A stretch of DNA of 45,420 nucleotides from Rhizobium freirei PRF 81 (GCF_000359745.1 NZ_AQHN01000012.1:1-45420), one strand, 5' to 3'. Counted from the first letter of the stretch, positions 24,268-33,870 are shown. The notes: a model not told the origin generated them from the letters alone. Numbers and translations: made by a program.

Positions 24268-24457
24268 GGCCGGGGCAATTTCAGCATGACGTGAAATTGC
24301 AACGGTTTCTCGAAGCTCATCGGCGACATGCCGCTCCTTGAGCCGGATAGTTACCGCAGGAACGAACTTGTCGCCGACTTTACGCCGGCGTTTGTCGCTG
24401 CTGCCGTCGCTTGCCAATCCGATAATGAGCGGCTTGCGTCGCTCCTGCGCCTCAGCC

Positions 24458-24760
24458 TTAATGGATCGTCTGCACGGCGACCTCTTCGGTGAGCAGGGCT
24501 CGCGATGTCCTGATGAGACGAACCGTCGCCAAGATAATCTCGTCCGAATAGCTGGTATCGGCCTTGGAGATCTCATCCATCAAGCCCCCGAGGGCGTCGT
24601 TTATGACCAGCATCGGGGGAATAAGGTCCGAAAGTCCGTCTACCGCCAGATCGTAGGCGAGATCTGCGATCGTCGCCCTGAGATGGTCGACAAGGGCTCG
24701 CCGCGTGGAAACCGTGAGCTCTGAAAACCGTCCTTCAAGTTCCTCGGTACTCAACTCCAT
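24458..24760 (-). CDS. Hypothetical protein, helical, 100 aa
   Basis: A 100-residue protein with no recognised family. An AGGAGG ribosome-binding site seven bases before ATG 24760 strongly supports translation; longer in-frame starts lack one. The sequence is predicted by eye to be mostly helical and acidic (MELSTEELEGRFSEL, LVDHLRATIADLAYDLAV, LGGLMDEISKADTSYSDE), soluble and without a signal peptide. It stands alone between the CoA-transferase and the efflux operon, transcribed leftward. Confidence 0.65.
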   Translation of the reverse strand: MELSTEELEGRFSELTVSTRRALVDHLRATIADLAYDLAVDGLSDLIPPMLVINDALGGLMDEISKADTSYSDEIILATVRLIRTSRALLTEEVAVQTIH

Positions 24761-25320
24761 GACGTTCCTCCTACGTCTTTTTAAACATGGGCTAGCTGCC
24801 GAAGTTATCAATGCCTGCAGCTGAATGTGATCATCCGGCAGTAGAAAGGTGCGCGTAAATCTGCCTGGCCACCGGAGAAAGGCAGAACAGTTATGAGAGC
24901 GTTGCCGCAACCATGGCCACCGCTTCAGATTCTTGGATATGGTCTGGGTAGAACAAATCGGTTATCCTAAGCTTGGTCGCGGTAGCTCGTGTGCGATCGG
25001 AGCGGAGGCTCGCCCATGACGTTTGACTGGTCCGTTTTGCGTGAGAATGGTCGGCATGGGCATTGCCAGCCTCCAGCGGGCGAGAGTGAAAATTGCCTGA
25101 AGCGAGCAGAAGGTGTTGGTCAGCGTTGCTCTTCGATGCAAGAGTGTCCGTCTGCGCGCCGCCTGCAATCCGCGTGGCTATCGATCGTCCGGCAGGCCGT
25201 GAAAGCAAGCTGCGACATGCTCGCTCCCGGGCTGGCTGAAAGCCGCTTTAGGTGAGATGCGCTAAAGCCCATGCCATCAAACCTCATAGAACCCATCCCT
25301 GAAGAGCAGAGTCTATCGTC
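24761..25320. other. Intergenic stretch upstream of the RND efflux genes
   Basis: This 560-bp gap has no gene I can support. A minus-strand frame ending at 24891 finishes with an ordinary-looking segment (ATKLRITDLFYPDHIQESEA) but its upstream part looks random and lacks a ribosome-binding site. Promoters for the leftward small gene and the rightward efflux operon must be here. I see no adjacent efflux regulator. Confidence 0.4.
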
Positions 25321-26454
25321 ATGATAAAACGCATGGTGATCATGCTGATCGTCATAGGCCTGATCCTGGGCGGGATCTTCGGCTTTCAGGCATTCAAGAA
25401 CCGCATGATTGCGGCGTATCTGGCCAATCTGAAGGCGCCGCCGCAGACCGTCTCGACAATCCCGGCAGCGATGAGCGCGTGGCAGACCACGTTGCAGTCG
25501 GTCGGCAGTTTCAATGCCGTCGAGGGCGCCAGCCTTTCGGCGCAAGTTCAGGGCATCGTCCAGAAGATCGGCTTTCAGGATGGCCAGGACGTCAAGAGCG
25601 GCGACTTGATCGTCCAGTTGCTAGCCGACCAGCAGATGGCGACGCTGCAGCAATACCAAGCCTCGGCCGCCAATGCGCAGATCGCCTATGACCGCGATTC
25701 CAAGCTGATTAAGGCCAACACCATCGCGCAAAGCCAGGTCGATACCAATCTGGCGAATTTGAAGGCCGCGGAGGCCCAGGTCGCGGCGCAGCAAGCGCTG
25801 GTTGATCAATATTCCATACGTGCGCCCTTCGACGGGCATCTCGGCATCAAGCTGGTCAGTCTCGGCCAATATCTGGCGGCCGGCACCGCTGTGGTGACCC
25901 TGCAGTCGCTCGATCCTATTCAGTTCGATTTTTCCATGCCGCAACAGGCTCTGTCGCAGCTGAAGGTCGGCCAGGCGGTAACGGCAACGGTCGACGCCTA
26001 TGGCAGCCAAACCTTCGACGGCAAGATCACGGCGATCAGCCCACTGGTCGACGTCCAGAGCCGCAATCTCACCATTCGGGCGACCTTCGCCAATGCCGAC
26101 CGCAAGCTTCTGCCCGGCATGTTCGGCAATGTATCTGTGGTGATCGGCGAGCCGCAGGACTATATTGCCTTGCCGCAGACCGCAGTCACTATCAACCCTT
26201 ACGGCAACGTCGTCTACGTGGTGACCGAGAAGGGCAATGGGCAGGATGGAAAGCCGCAGCTCGTTGCCAATCAGAAGTTCGTCAGCACCGGACAGGCGCG
26301 CGGCGACCAGATCGCGGTGACCCAGGGGTTGAATGTCGGCGAGGTGGTGGTGACATCAGGCCAGCTGAAACTGAGCAACGGGTCGCCTGTCATCATCAAC
26401 AACGAGGTGCAGCCGTCGAACGATCCCAATGCGAAACCGGTAAACCCCAACTGA
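25321..26454 (+). CDS. RND efflux system periplasmic adaptor (membrane fusion protein)
   Basis: A 377-residue HlyD/AcrA-type adaptor. An N-terminal membrane anchor (MIKRMVIMLIVIGLILGGIFG) is followed by the biotinyl-lipoyl half GIVQKIGFQDGQDVKSGDLIVQL (about 75-100), an alpha-helical hairpin rich in Ala/Gln (ATLQQYQASAANAQIAYD to AEAQVAAQQALV), the second lipoyl half YSIRAPFDGHLG and the beta-barrel LPGMFGNVSVVIG. It links the inner-membrane pump encoded next to an outer-membrane channel. No lipobox Cys is present, so it is anchored by its helix. The ribosome-binding site is weak. Confidence 0.9.
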   Translation: MIKRMVIMLIVIGLILGGIFGFQAFKNRMIAAYLANLKAPPQTVSTIPAAMSAWQTTLQSVGSFNAVEGASLSAQVQGIVQKIGFQDGQDVKSGDLIVQLLADQQMATLQQYQASAANAQIAYDRDSKLIKANTIAQSQVDTNLANLKAAEAQVAAQQALVDQYSIRAPFDGHLGIKLVSLGQYLAAGTAVVTLQSLDPIQFDFSMPQQALSQLKVGQAVTATVDAYGSQTFDGKITAISPLVDVQSRNLTIRATFANADRKLLPGMFGNVSVVIGEPQDYIALPQTAVTINPYGNVVYVVTEKGNGQDGKPQLVANQKFVSTGQARGDQIAVTQGLNVGEVVVTSGQLKLSNGSPVIINNEVQPSNDPNAKPVNPN

Positions 26455-26463
26455 GGTGTGGCG

Positions 26464-29400
26464 ATGAACGTCACCGACATCTTCATCCGGCGCCCCGTGC
26501 TTGCCCTGGTGGTGAGCGCGTTGATTGTCGTGATCGGCTATCAGTCGTACCGCTCGCTGACCGTGCGCCAGTATCCGCAGACCCAGAATGCCGTGGTCAC
26601 GGTGACGACCATATATCCGGGTGCAGCGCCCGACGTGGTCGCCGGCTTCATTACGACGCCGCTTGAAACCGCCATCGCTCAGGCCAACGGCATCGACTAC
26701 ATGACCTCGTCGAGCACCAGCGGCAGCTCCACCATCACCGTCAACCTGCGCCTCAACTACAATGCCGACGCGGCGATGACGGAAATCAATGCCAAGATAT
26801 CCTCGGTTCTCAATCAATTGCCGACAGGAACGCAGCAACCGATCATGGCGGTCTCCGTCGGCCAGACGATCGATGCGATGTATATCGGCTTCCGCAGCGA
26901 TGTTCTCGCCAGCAACCAGATCACCGACTATCTGTCGCGCGTGGTCCAACCAAAGCTGCAGACCGTCAAAGGCGTTCAGACGGCCGAAATTCTAGGCGGC
27001 AGAACGTTTGCGCTGAGGGCTTGGTTGAAGCCCGAGAAATTGGCCGCCTATGGCCTGACCGCCGGCGACGTGTGGACAGCCCTTGGAGCCAACAACTACA
27101 TCTCCGGTATCGGCACGACACGCGGACAGATGACGCAGACGGTGCTTACCGCGCGGACCGATCTGCATTCGGCCGACGAATTCAACGAGATGGTGGTCAA
27201 GCAGATCGGCAGCACGATCGTGCGCCTGAAAGATGTCGCGACCGTTGCGCTCGGGTCGCAGAATACCGAAGTGCAGATCGGCTTCGATGCGCAGACCGGC
27301 GTTTTCATGGGTATCCAGATCGCACCGACGGCAAACCTGCTCGATGTGATCGCGGGCGTGCGTGCGGTGTTCCCGGATATTCAGGCGCAGCTGCCGCAAG
27401 GGCTTGAGGGCTACATCGTCTATGATTCCAGCACCTTCGTCACCACGTCGATCGACGAGGTGGTGAAGAGCCTGGTCGAGGCCTTGGCCATCGTCATTTT
27501 CGTGGTGTTCGCGTTTCTCGGCTCGCCGCGTTCGGTCGCCATTCCCATCGTTGCCATACCGCTATCTCTGGTCGGCACCTTCGCGATGATGCTCGTTTTC
27601 GGCTTCTCGATCAACCTTCTGACATTGCTCGCCCTGGTACTGGCCATCGGCCTCGTGGTCGACGACGCCATTATCGTGGTGGAGAACATCAATCGCCATA
27701 TCGAGGAGGGCGCGGCACCCATGCAGGCAGCATTGGCGGCCGCCCATGAACTGGTGGGACCGATCCTGGCGATGACCGTCGTGCTGGTCGCCGTCTATGT
27801 GCCGATCGGTTTCCAGGGCGGTCTGACGGGAGCGCTGTTTACCGAATTTGCCTTCACGCTGGTCGGTGCCGTGACCGTCTCCATGATCATCGCGCTGACC
27901 CTGACGCCGATGATGTGCTCTCGCATCCTGAAGCCGCATCTGACGGACCGCCACGGCTGGGAGGAGAGGATTTCCGATTTCATCGACCGCCGCTTCTCGG
28001 AGATCCATCGGCCTTATGTCTGGATGCTGCATGGCAGCCTGAACACGGTGGCGGTGACATTGGTCTTCGCCGCAATCGTCCTCGGCAGCATCTATTTCCT
28101 TTATACGAGCGCCAAAAACGAGCTTGCCCCGAACGAGGATCAGGGCTTCCTCGGCGCGCAGGTGACCAACCCGCCCAACGCGACGCTTCAGCAGAAGCTT
28201 CTCAATTCCAATCAGGTCACCAAGATTTTCGGCAGCTTCCCGGAAACCGACAAGACCCTGCAGGTCGAGGCGCCGGGCACGTCGTTCGAAGGCATGGTGC
28301 TGAAGCCATGGAACCAGCGCAAGCGGACGGCGAACGATCTTCAGCCGCTGGTGCAGGCTGAGATGGCTAAAATTGCCGGCGGCCAGGCGGTGGTCTTCCA
28401 GATACCGCCGCTGCCAGGCGCCAGCGGTCTGCCGGTACAATTTGCCATCGGCACCACCGGCAGCTTCCGCCAGCTGAATGAGGTATCCAGCGCTTTCCTG
28501 CAGGAAGCGCAAAGGTCCGGTATGTTCATCTTCGTGGTGAAAGATCTCAATATCGACAATCCGCAATATTCGATCCAGATCGACCGCAGCAAGGCTTCGG
28601 CGCTTGGCCTGTCCATGAACAATGTGGGAGCGGCGCTCGCCGGCATGCTGGGCGGCGGTTACGTCAACTATTTCAGTATCGACAACCGTTCCTACCAGGT
28701 CATTCCGCAGGTGGAGCAGCGCTGGCGCCAGACCATCGATCAGATCATGAATTATCCGATCGCGAACGTGAATGGTTCGAAGATCCCGCTTTCGGCGATC
28801 GCGACGGCAAAGCTTGAGGCAACGCCGCGCTCGGTTGCGCATTTCCAGCAACTGAACTCCGCCACCATCGCGGGCGTGCCGGCGCCGGGCGTTGCCGTCG
28901 GCGATGCTCTTGATACGCTCAAGTCGATTGCTGCGCGCACGCTGCCACAGGGATATTCGGTCGATTATGGTGGCCAGTCCCGGCAGTTCGTGCAGGAGTC
29001 CAGTGGCATGGCCACCACGTTTGCTCTGGCGCTGATCATCGTTTTTCTGGCGCTGTCGGCTCAGTTCAACAGTTTCCGCGACCCGCTGATCATTCTGGTG
29101 TCGGTGCCCATGTCGATTGCAGGCGCGCTGGCCTTCATCAGCCTTGGCATCGGCGGGGCAACGATGAATATCTACACCCAGGTCGGCTTGGTCACGCTGA
29201 TGGGGCTGATCAGCAAGCACGGCATCCTGATCGTCGAAGTGGCAAACACGCTGCAGGTGGCGGGGAAGTCCAAGCGCGAAGCGATCGAGGGCGCTTGCGG
29301 CATCCGACTGCGTCCGATCCTGATGACGACGGGTGCTATGGTTCTCGGCGTGATACCGCTGATCCTGGCAACCGGCGCCGGTGCGGCATCGCGCTTCAAT

Positions 29401-29538
29401 ATGGGCCTGGTGATTGCGACGGGGCTTGCCATCGGCACCTTGTTCACGCTCTTCGTCGTGCCTGCGGTCTACATGCTGCTTGCCGCCGACCACCATGAGC
29501 GGAAGGCGTCGGAAGCCGAGCCGGCTCCAGCGCATTGA
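26464..29538 (+). CDS. RND multidrug efflux permease (HAE1 family)
   Basis: A 1024-residue proton-driven inner-membrane pump. It opens VTDIFIRRPVLALVVSALIVVIGYQ. The proton-relay acidic pair is in TM4 (LAIGLVVDDAIIVVENINRHIEEG), followed by the LTPMMCSRIL motif in TM6. The two repeated halves each have six membrane helices and a large periplasmic loop; the second half has QFNSFRDPLIILVSVPMSIAGA and GLISKHGILIVE. A GTG sits two codons upstream, but ATG 26464 has AGGTG at good spacing. The sequence is closest in style to the MdtB/OqxB/VexF-type pumps with single adaptors. The outer-membrane factor must be elsewhere. Substrates are not predictable. Confidence 0.93.
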   Translation: MNVTDIFIRRPVLALVVSALIVVIGYQSYRSLTVRQYPQTQNAVVTVTTIYPGAAPDVVAGFITTPLETAIAQANGIDYMTSSSTSGSSTITVNLRLNYNADAAMTEINAKISSVLNQLPTGTQQPIMAVSVGQTIDAMYIGFRSDVLASNQITDYLSRVVQPKLQTVKGVQTAEILGGRTFALRAWLKPEKLAAYGLTAGDVWTALGANNYISGIGTTRGQMTQTVLTARTDLHSADEFNEMVVKQIGSTIVRLKDVATVALGSQNTEVQIGFDAQTGVFMGIQIAPTANLLDVIAGVRAVFPDIQAQLPQGLEGYIVYDSSTFVTTSIDEVVKSLVEALAIVIFVVFAFLGSPRSVAIPIVAIPLSLVGTFAMMLVFGFSINLLTLLALVLAIGLVVDDAIIVVENINRHIEEGAAPMQAALAAAHELVGPILAMTVVLVAVYVPIGFQGGLTGALFTEFAFTLVGAVTVSMIIALTLTPMMCSRILKPHLTDRHGWEERISDFIDRRFSEIHRPYVWMLHGSLNTVAVTLVFAAIVLGSIYFLYTSAKNELAPNEDQGFLGAQVTNPPNATLQQKLLNSNQVTKIFGSFPETDKTLQVEAPGTSFEGMVLKPWNQRKRTANDLQPLVQAEMAKIAGGQAVVFQIPPLPGASGLPVQFAIGTTGSFRQLNEVSSAFLQEAQRSGMFIFVVKDLNIDNPQYSIQIDRSKASALGLSMNNVGAALAGMLGGGYVNYFSIDNRSYQVIPQVEQRWRQTIDQIMNYPIANVNGSKIPLSAIATAKLEATPRSVAHFQQLNSATIAGVPAPGVAVGDALDTLKSIAARTLPQGYSVDYGGQSRQFVQESSGMATTFALALIIVFLALSAQFNSFRDPLIILVSVPMSIAGALAFISLGIGGATMNIYTQVGLVTLMGLISKHGILIVEVANTLQVAGKSKREAIEGACGIRLRPILMTTGAMVLGVIPLILATGAGAASRFNMGLVIATGLAIGTLFTLFVVPAVYMLLAADHHERKASEAEPAPAH

Positions 29539-29763
29539 TTTCGAAACGTCGCTGAACACAGTTCGTTGCCATCCCAGTCGGAACCAGGACTGGCCGTCGC
29601 AAGGCCCGGAAAATCTGATCCTTGCCGAGCGGGCCGCAGCGTGAGCCAATGAGAAACGGTACTAAAAACATATTGCCAAGCGGGCGCCATCCAGACATGA
29701 CACCCTCGCGGGATGCATAGGGCGCCGGATGTATGGGGCGGCACAATGGTTCGGAGAGTTGAC

Positions 29764-30576
29764 GTGACTGAGATCAGCGAAAAGGAATATTGGATCGAGA
29801 GCCCGGGCGGGCGGCTTTTTGCCGAGTCCTGGACGCCGCGCGATCCGGCTTCAAACACGCCGCTGATCCTGTTTCACGACTCGCTCGGCTGCATCGCGCT
29901 TTGGAGGCAGTTTCCGCAATTGCTGGCCGCGACCCTCAATCGGCGGGTGATCGCCTATGACCGCCTGGGCTTCGGCCGCTCCGATCGCCGCGCGGATATT
30001 CTCAGCCGGGATTTCATCGCTGTGGAAGCGGCGCAATATCTGCCTCTTCTATGCGAGAAGCTGGCGATCGCGGACTTCATCGCCTGCGGGCACAGCGTCG
30101 GCGGCGGCATGGCGATATGGGCGGGCGCGAGATTTCCAGTGCAGTGCAAGGCGGTCATCAGCATCGCCGCCCAGGCCTTTGTAGAGGACCGGACATTGGC
30201 GGGGATCAGGGTCGCCGAAAAAGAGTTCGAATTGCCGGAGAACATGAACCGTCTGGCCAAGTACCATGGCGACAAGGCGGAATGGGTTCTGCATGCCTGG
30301 ATAGACACATGGCTCGCCCCGGCATTCAGCGATTGGAACCTCGATGCAGCGCTTCAGTCACTTCGTTGCCCGCAGCTGACGATCCACGGCGAACACGATG
30401 AATTCGGCTCCGTTGCTCATCCCCGCCGGATTGCGGGGACGCATGGAGAATGCCGTATCCTGCAAGGCATCGGGCACACACCGCATAAGGAGTGTCCGGA
30501 ATTGCTGGTCGAGGTGATCGAACGCTGGCTTTCTTCGGCGGACGTCGCTTTCGCAAAGGCGGCCGACGATCGCTAA
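29764..30576 (+). CDS. Alpha/beta hydrolase
   Basis: A roughly 270-residue alpha/beta hydrolase. The nucleophile elbow is CGHSVGGG (Ser at about 111), the oxyanion strand LILFHDSLGC, the acid residue in IHGEHDEFG and the catalytic His in GIGHTPHKE. The YDRLGFGRSD block is typical of small hydrolases acting on esters or C-C bonds. Start choice is open: ATG at 29713 or 29746 are in frame, but the GTG at 29764 has GGAGAG at ideal distance. It stands alone after the efflux operon; no function beyond hydrolase can be claimed. Confidence 0.8.
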   Translation: MTEISEKEYWIESPGGRLFAESWTPRDPASNTPLILFHDSLGCIALWRQFPQLLAATLNRRVIAYDRLGFGRSDRRADILSRDFIAVEAAQYLPLLCEKLAIADFIACGHSVGGGMAIWAGARFPVQCKAVISIAAQAFVEDRTLAGIRVAEKEFELPENMNRLAKYHGDKAEWVLHAWIDTWLAPAFSDWNLDAALQSLRCPQLTIHGEHDEFGSVAHPRRIAGTHGECRILQGIGHTPHKECPELLVEVIERWLSSADVAFAKAADDR

Positions 30577-30629
30577 GCCTCGGGGCGGCGGATCGATCGG
30601 TTAGCCCGTGCGCGGCGGCGGCTTCGGCC

Positions 30630-32105
30630 TTAGCAGTCCGGAGCCTGCGGCGGCCGCACCGGTTCGGCAAAAGTACGCTGCAGCTTGCCCCAGCCGGGAT
30701 CGTGCATATGAGCGCGCAGGCCGGCCCGATCGGCAAGGGCAAGCGCTTCCCGCTGGCCGAAATCGAGCGCGGCATCGGCATCGGCCGTCAGCACCTTGCC
30801 GCCTTCCATCAGGATCTTGCCGTCAACGATGACCGTGTCGACATCGCTGCCGATGACCTGGTGGATCAGGCGATGAACCGGCATCCAGTTCGGCATCAGA
30901 TGCGGCTTGCGCATGTCGATGATGGCAATATCCGCCTTCTTGCCGACTTCGAGCGACCCGATCTCGTGTTCCATGCCGAGGACCCTGGCGGCATCGATGG
31001 TGATCATTTCGAAGACCTTGCCCGGCGGCAGCAGGTAGCGGTCGTGGTTGTGCAGGATATGCTGCGTCGATTGGAACAGCCTGGCGGTCTGGAGCACATC
31101 GAAGTGCCGGCTGGGAGAAACGCCGTCCGTGGTGATGGCCAGAGAGATACCTCTTGCCATCATTTCCAGCACCGGCGTGGATCGACCGGGTGGCGCGTGG
31201 GTAACGTGAGTGCCCGTCTCGGCCAGAATGTCCATCTCCTCATGCGAGATGCCCCAGCAATGCTGAAGATGGATGTCGGGTCCGAGAAGTGCGTTCTCCT
31301 TGTCCTGAAACGCCATGCGGATCTGCCCCGCAAAGGCGTCAGAATGGATGCGCACGCCCCATTTGCGCGCGGTCTCGCGCACCCGGAGCGCCTGCATGCG
31401 GTCATCCTCCGTCAAGTTAACGGCCTGGTCCGGCGTCGATGCGTTGGACGGCTCAACAGACGGCACGATGGTAAAGGGCGTCAGGAAGACGCTGATACGT
31501 CCGTCGGCGCTGCCGTTCACTGCCTCGATAACCGCTTCCGAGCCCTCGATCATCTCTTCGAAGGCGATGTCGCGCCGCTCGGGCTTGCCGCTTTCCCACC
31601 GGGTGACGGGATGCGGCCAGGGCAGGCCGGAAGGACCGATGCAGACGATCTCACGCAGACCGAGTTCTGCGTAGGCGCGCGCATGATTGATGGCGAAGAC
31701 AGGGTCGTCGGCGCGTGGCATCGAGGTGATGATGCTCGCTCCTGTCGTCACGCCGGCGCGAAGCCGCTCAAGGCCCGAAACAAGCCCGTCCGCATACCAG
31801 AAGTCGCGGGTGACGTAGTGATAATAGGTCGGCGTCACCACTCGCATCCATAGGGAATTGGTATCGGCGGCGATGCTGCGGATCAGCGTGTGGCCCGCAT
31901 GGCCATGGGCGTCGATGAGGCCGGGGATGATCATCTTGCCGCGGCAATCGATCACCTTTTTCCCGGCATGACGCTGTGCCAGGTCCTCGGCGGTGCCGAT
32001 GTCGACAATCCGATCCCCGGAAATCGCGAGCGCGCCGTCCTCTATGATCCGGCGCTCCGTGTCGACGGTAACGATCGTTCCATGCAGCAGAAGCAGGTCT
32101 TCCAT
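30630..32105 (-). CDS. Amidohydrolase-superfamily protein (TrzN/SsnA/deaminase-like)
   Basis: A 491-residue metal-dependent hydrolase of the COG0402 type (chlorohydrolases, guanine and S-adenosylhomocysteine deaminases). Ligands seen: HxH in LIDAHGHAGH (67, 69), His in VRIHSDAF (254), His in LQHCWGIS (282) and Asp in AITTDGVS (327). The catalytic HxxE Glu of the family is replaced (His-Ser-Asp-Ala), so the chemistry may differ from ordinary deaminases. Small beta-sandwich pieces flank the barrel at both ends. It is divergent from the binding-protein gene over a shared ATTGTCNACAAT operator, placing it in the region-3 regulon. Likely reaction: hydrolysis of an amide, ring C-N or exocyclic amine; substrate unknown. 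Confidence 0.85.
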   Translation of the reverse strand: MEDLLLLHGTIVTVDTERRIIEDGALAISGDRIVDIGTAEDLAQRHAGKKVIDCRGKMIIPGLIDAHGHAGHTLIRSIAADTNSLWMRVVTPTYYHYVTRDFWYADGLVSGLERLRAGVTTGASIITSMPRADDPVFAINHARAYAELGLREIVCIGPSGLPWPHPVTRWESGKPERRDIAFEEMIEGSEAVIEAVNGSADGRISVFLTPFTIVPSVEPSNASTPDQAVNLTEDDRMQALRVRETARKWGVRIHSDAFAGQIRMAFQDKENALLGPDIHLQHCWGISHEEMDILAETGTHVTHAPPGRSTPVLEMMARGISLAITTDGVSPSRHFDVLQTARLFQSTQHILHNHDRYLLPPGKVFEMITIDAARVLGMEHEIGSLEVGKKADIAIIDMRKPHLMPNWMPVHRLIHQVIGSDVDTVIVDGKILMEGGKVLTADADAALDFGQREALALADRAGLRAHMHDPGWGKLQRTFAEPVRPPQAPDC

Positions 32106-32167
32106 ATTTTCCTCCGATATTTCAATTGCCCGACTTGGCGCGGATCTGGTCGAATTTTGGATACGAT

Positions 32168-32213
32168 AATTGTCAACAATTTAATTGACAATAGCGGATG
32201 CCGCATTGATACT
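32168..32213 (+). promoter_or_regulatory. ATTGTCNACAAT operator with promoter in divergent gap
   Basis: AATTGTCAACAATT at 32168-32181 is followed by the half-site ATTGACAAT at 32184-32192. TTGACA (32185-32190), 17 bp, GATACT (32208-32213) reads as a promoter for the binding-protein gene, with a perfect -35 inside the second half-site. The same core occurs at 33941 and 41558. Confidence 0.65.
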
Positions 32214-32275
32214 CCGGTCAAACTTGGGCAGGTCCGATCAGATCGGAACCCAGCAAATAACTGAGGGAGGAAACA

Positions 32276-33841
32276 TTGATTGGCTTGAAGAAGATCATCA
32301 TCGCTGCACTGGCCACGGCCGCCCTGGCCGCGCCCGTCGATGCTGCGACATTGCGCTGGGGCAGCCGGGCGGACATCTACTCGCTGGATCCGGATTCGGT
32401 TCCGTCCACGTCGAACCTTGCCTTCCTCAATCACATCTATGAGGGGCTGGTTCGCTATGATGCGAATTTCAAGATCGAGCCGGCACTTGCCACCGAATGG
32501 AAGCTGATCGACAACAAGCACTGGCGCTTCAGCCTGCGCAAGGGTGTGAAATTCCACGACGGTGCCGATTTCACTGCCGATGACGTCGTCGCATCCTTCA
32601 AGCGCGCTTCGGATCCAGCTTCGCCGCTGCGCGGCAATATTCCGCTCTATGCCGGTATTCAGAAGGTCGATGACTACACGGTCGACATCGAGGTTTCCGC
32701 GCCCACTTCGCTGTTCCTCAACGACATCACCAATATTTTCATGTTCAATGCCAAGTGGCTGAAGGACAATAACAGCGAAAAGCCGACGGATTTTGCATCG
32801 AAGGTCGAAGGCTACACGACGATGCATACCAACGGCACCGGGCCGTTCAAGCTCGACAGCCGCGTTCCCGACGCAAAGACGGTACTGGTTGCCAATACGA
32901 GCTGGTGGGATCAGAAGAAGCACAATCTCGATCGCATCGAGTTCGTGCCAATCGCCTCGGCCGCCACGCGCGTCGCCGCTCTGCTTTCGGGCGAGATCGA
33001 CTTCATCGATTCCGCACCGATCCAGGATTTGCCTCGTCTGGAGTCCACGCCGAACATCACGGTGAAGAAACGCACGGAACTGCGTACCGTCTTTGTCGCC
33101 TTCAATCGCAAGGATAAGCTGGAAGACGGGCGGCCGAATCCGTTCAGCGATATCCGCGTGCGCCAGGCTTTCGAAGCCTCCGTCGATCGCGATCTGATCA
33201 ACAAGAAGGTGATGCGTGGTCTGGCCCGTCCGTCCGGCTCGCTGATCGCCCCGGAAATTTCCGGCTATGCGAAGGATCTCGATACCTTCAAGCCTGCCGA
33301 TCCCAAGCTTGCGCAGAAGCTGCTGGACGACGCCGGCCAGAAGAATCTCGCCTTTACCTATACCTGCATGAACGACGAGAGCATCAACGAAGAAGACATC
33401 TGCTCCGGCCTCGCCAACATGCTGAAACGCAGCGGCTTTCAGCCGAACATCGATATCGGTCCGCGCGCAGTGCAGACGCCCAAGCGCAGCAACGGCAAGG
33501 CCGATGTCTTCAACCTGAGCTGGGCCAACGAGCCGACGCTCGATGCCTACTCGCTGCTGTCGCAGGTTCTGTCCACCCGCAAGGGCGCCATGGGCGTGTC
33601 GAACTACGGTGGCTGGTCCAATCCGGATCTCGATAAGCTGGTAGCGCAGGCGGCGCAGGAGCCGGACAATGAAAAGCGGCTCGCCCTGGAAGGGCAGGCG
33701 CTGAAGATCGCCAAGGATCAGGTCATGCTCGTGCCGCTCCATCAGCAGCCGATCGCTTGGGCAGTCCTGGGCAAGGTGAAGAGCATTGACTTCCGCGCCG
33801 ACAACAAGCCGCGCCTGTGGCTGACGCAAATGGCCGAGTGA
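32276..33841 (+). CDS. Peptide/nickel-type ABC transporter periplasmic binding protein (family 5)
   Basis: A 521-residue secreted binding protein. The start is TTG at 32276, five bases after a strong AGGGAGG; no ATG suits the signal peptide, which runs from LKKIIIAALATAAL to PVDA. The mature part opens TLRWGSRADIYSLDPDS and shows the family blocks IYEGLVRYDANF, WRFSLRKGVKFHDGADFTADDVVASF and the FSDIRVRQAFEASVDRDLI region. It captures the substrate that the neighbouring amidohydrolases probably process; family-5 proteins bind peptides but also many other polar compounds. It has its own terminator at 33871, so it is transcribed apart from the permeases. Confidence 0.9.
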   Translation: MIGLKKIIIAALATAALAAPVDAATLRWGSRADIYSLDPDSVPSTSNLAFLNHIYEGLVRYDANFKIEPALATEWKLIDNKHWRFSLRKGVKFHDGADFTADDVVASFKRASDPASPLRGNIPLYAGIQKVDDYTVDIEVSAPTSLFLNDITNIFMFNAKWLKDNNSEKPTDFASKVEGYTTMHTNGTGPFKLDSRVPDAKTVLVANTSWWDQKKHNLDRIEFVPIASAATRVAALLSGEIDFIDSAPIQDLPRLESTPNITVKKRTELRTVFVAFNRKDKLEDGRPNPFSDIRVRQAFEASVDRDLINKKVMRGLARPSGSLIAPEISGYAKDLDTFKPADPKLAQKLLDDAGQKNLAFTYTCMNDESINEEDICSGLANMLKRSGFQPNIDIGPRAVQTPKRSNGKADVFNLSWANEPTLDAYSLLSQVLSTRKGAMGVSNYGGWSNPDLDKLVAQAAQEPDNEKRLALEGQALKIAKDQVMLVPLHQQPIAWAVLGKVKSIDFRADNKPRLWLTQMAE

Positions 33842-33870
33842 CGACTGAGCCGAGGCAATATCGAAACATG

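Larger units (their letters stand above)
23761..24457. other. Gap of about 700 bp with only a small candidate gene
   Basis: Apart from the hairpin at 23847-23869 and the small open frame at 24118-24267, I find no supported gene. AT-rich sequence at about 24010-24060 could be a promoter. Open frames on the minus strand at 24010-24576 read as low-quality Arg/Pro-rich translations without a ribosome-binding site. Confidence 0.45.

Noticed and set aside
24010..24576. Minus-strand 188-codon frame between CoA-transferase and the small helical gene
   Set aside because: No ribosome-binding site, Arg-rich composition, and it overlaps the better-supported gene at 24458-24760.
27562..29649. A 695-codon open frame on the minus strand opposite the RND permease gene
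   Set aside because: Arg/His/Asp-rich translation with no domain, lying fully antisense to a clear RND permease; a codon-bias shadow of GC-rich coding sequence.
32042..33829. A 595-codon minus-strand frame opposite the binding-protein gene
   Set aside because: Antisense to a well-supported secreted binding protein, no ribosome-binding site or recognisable motif.
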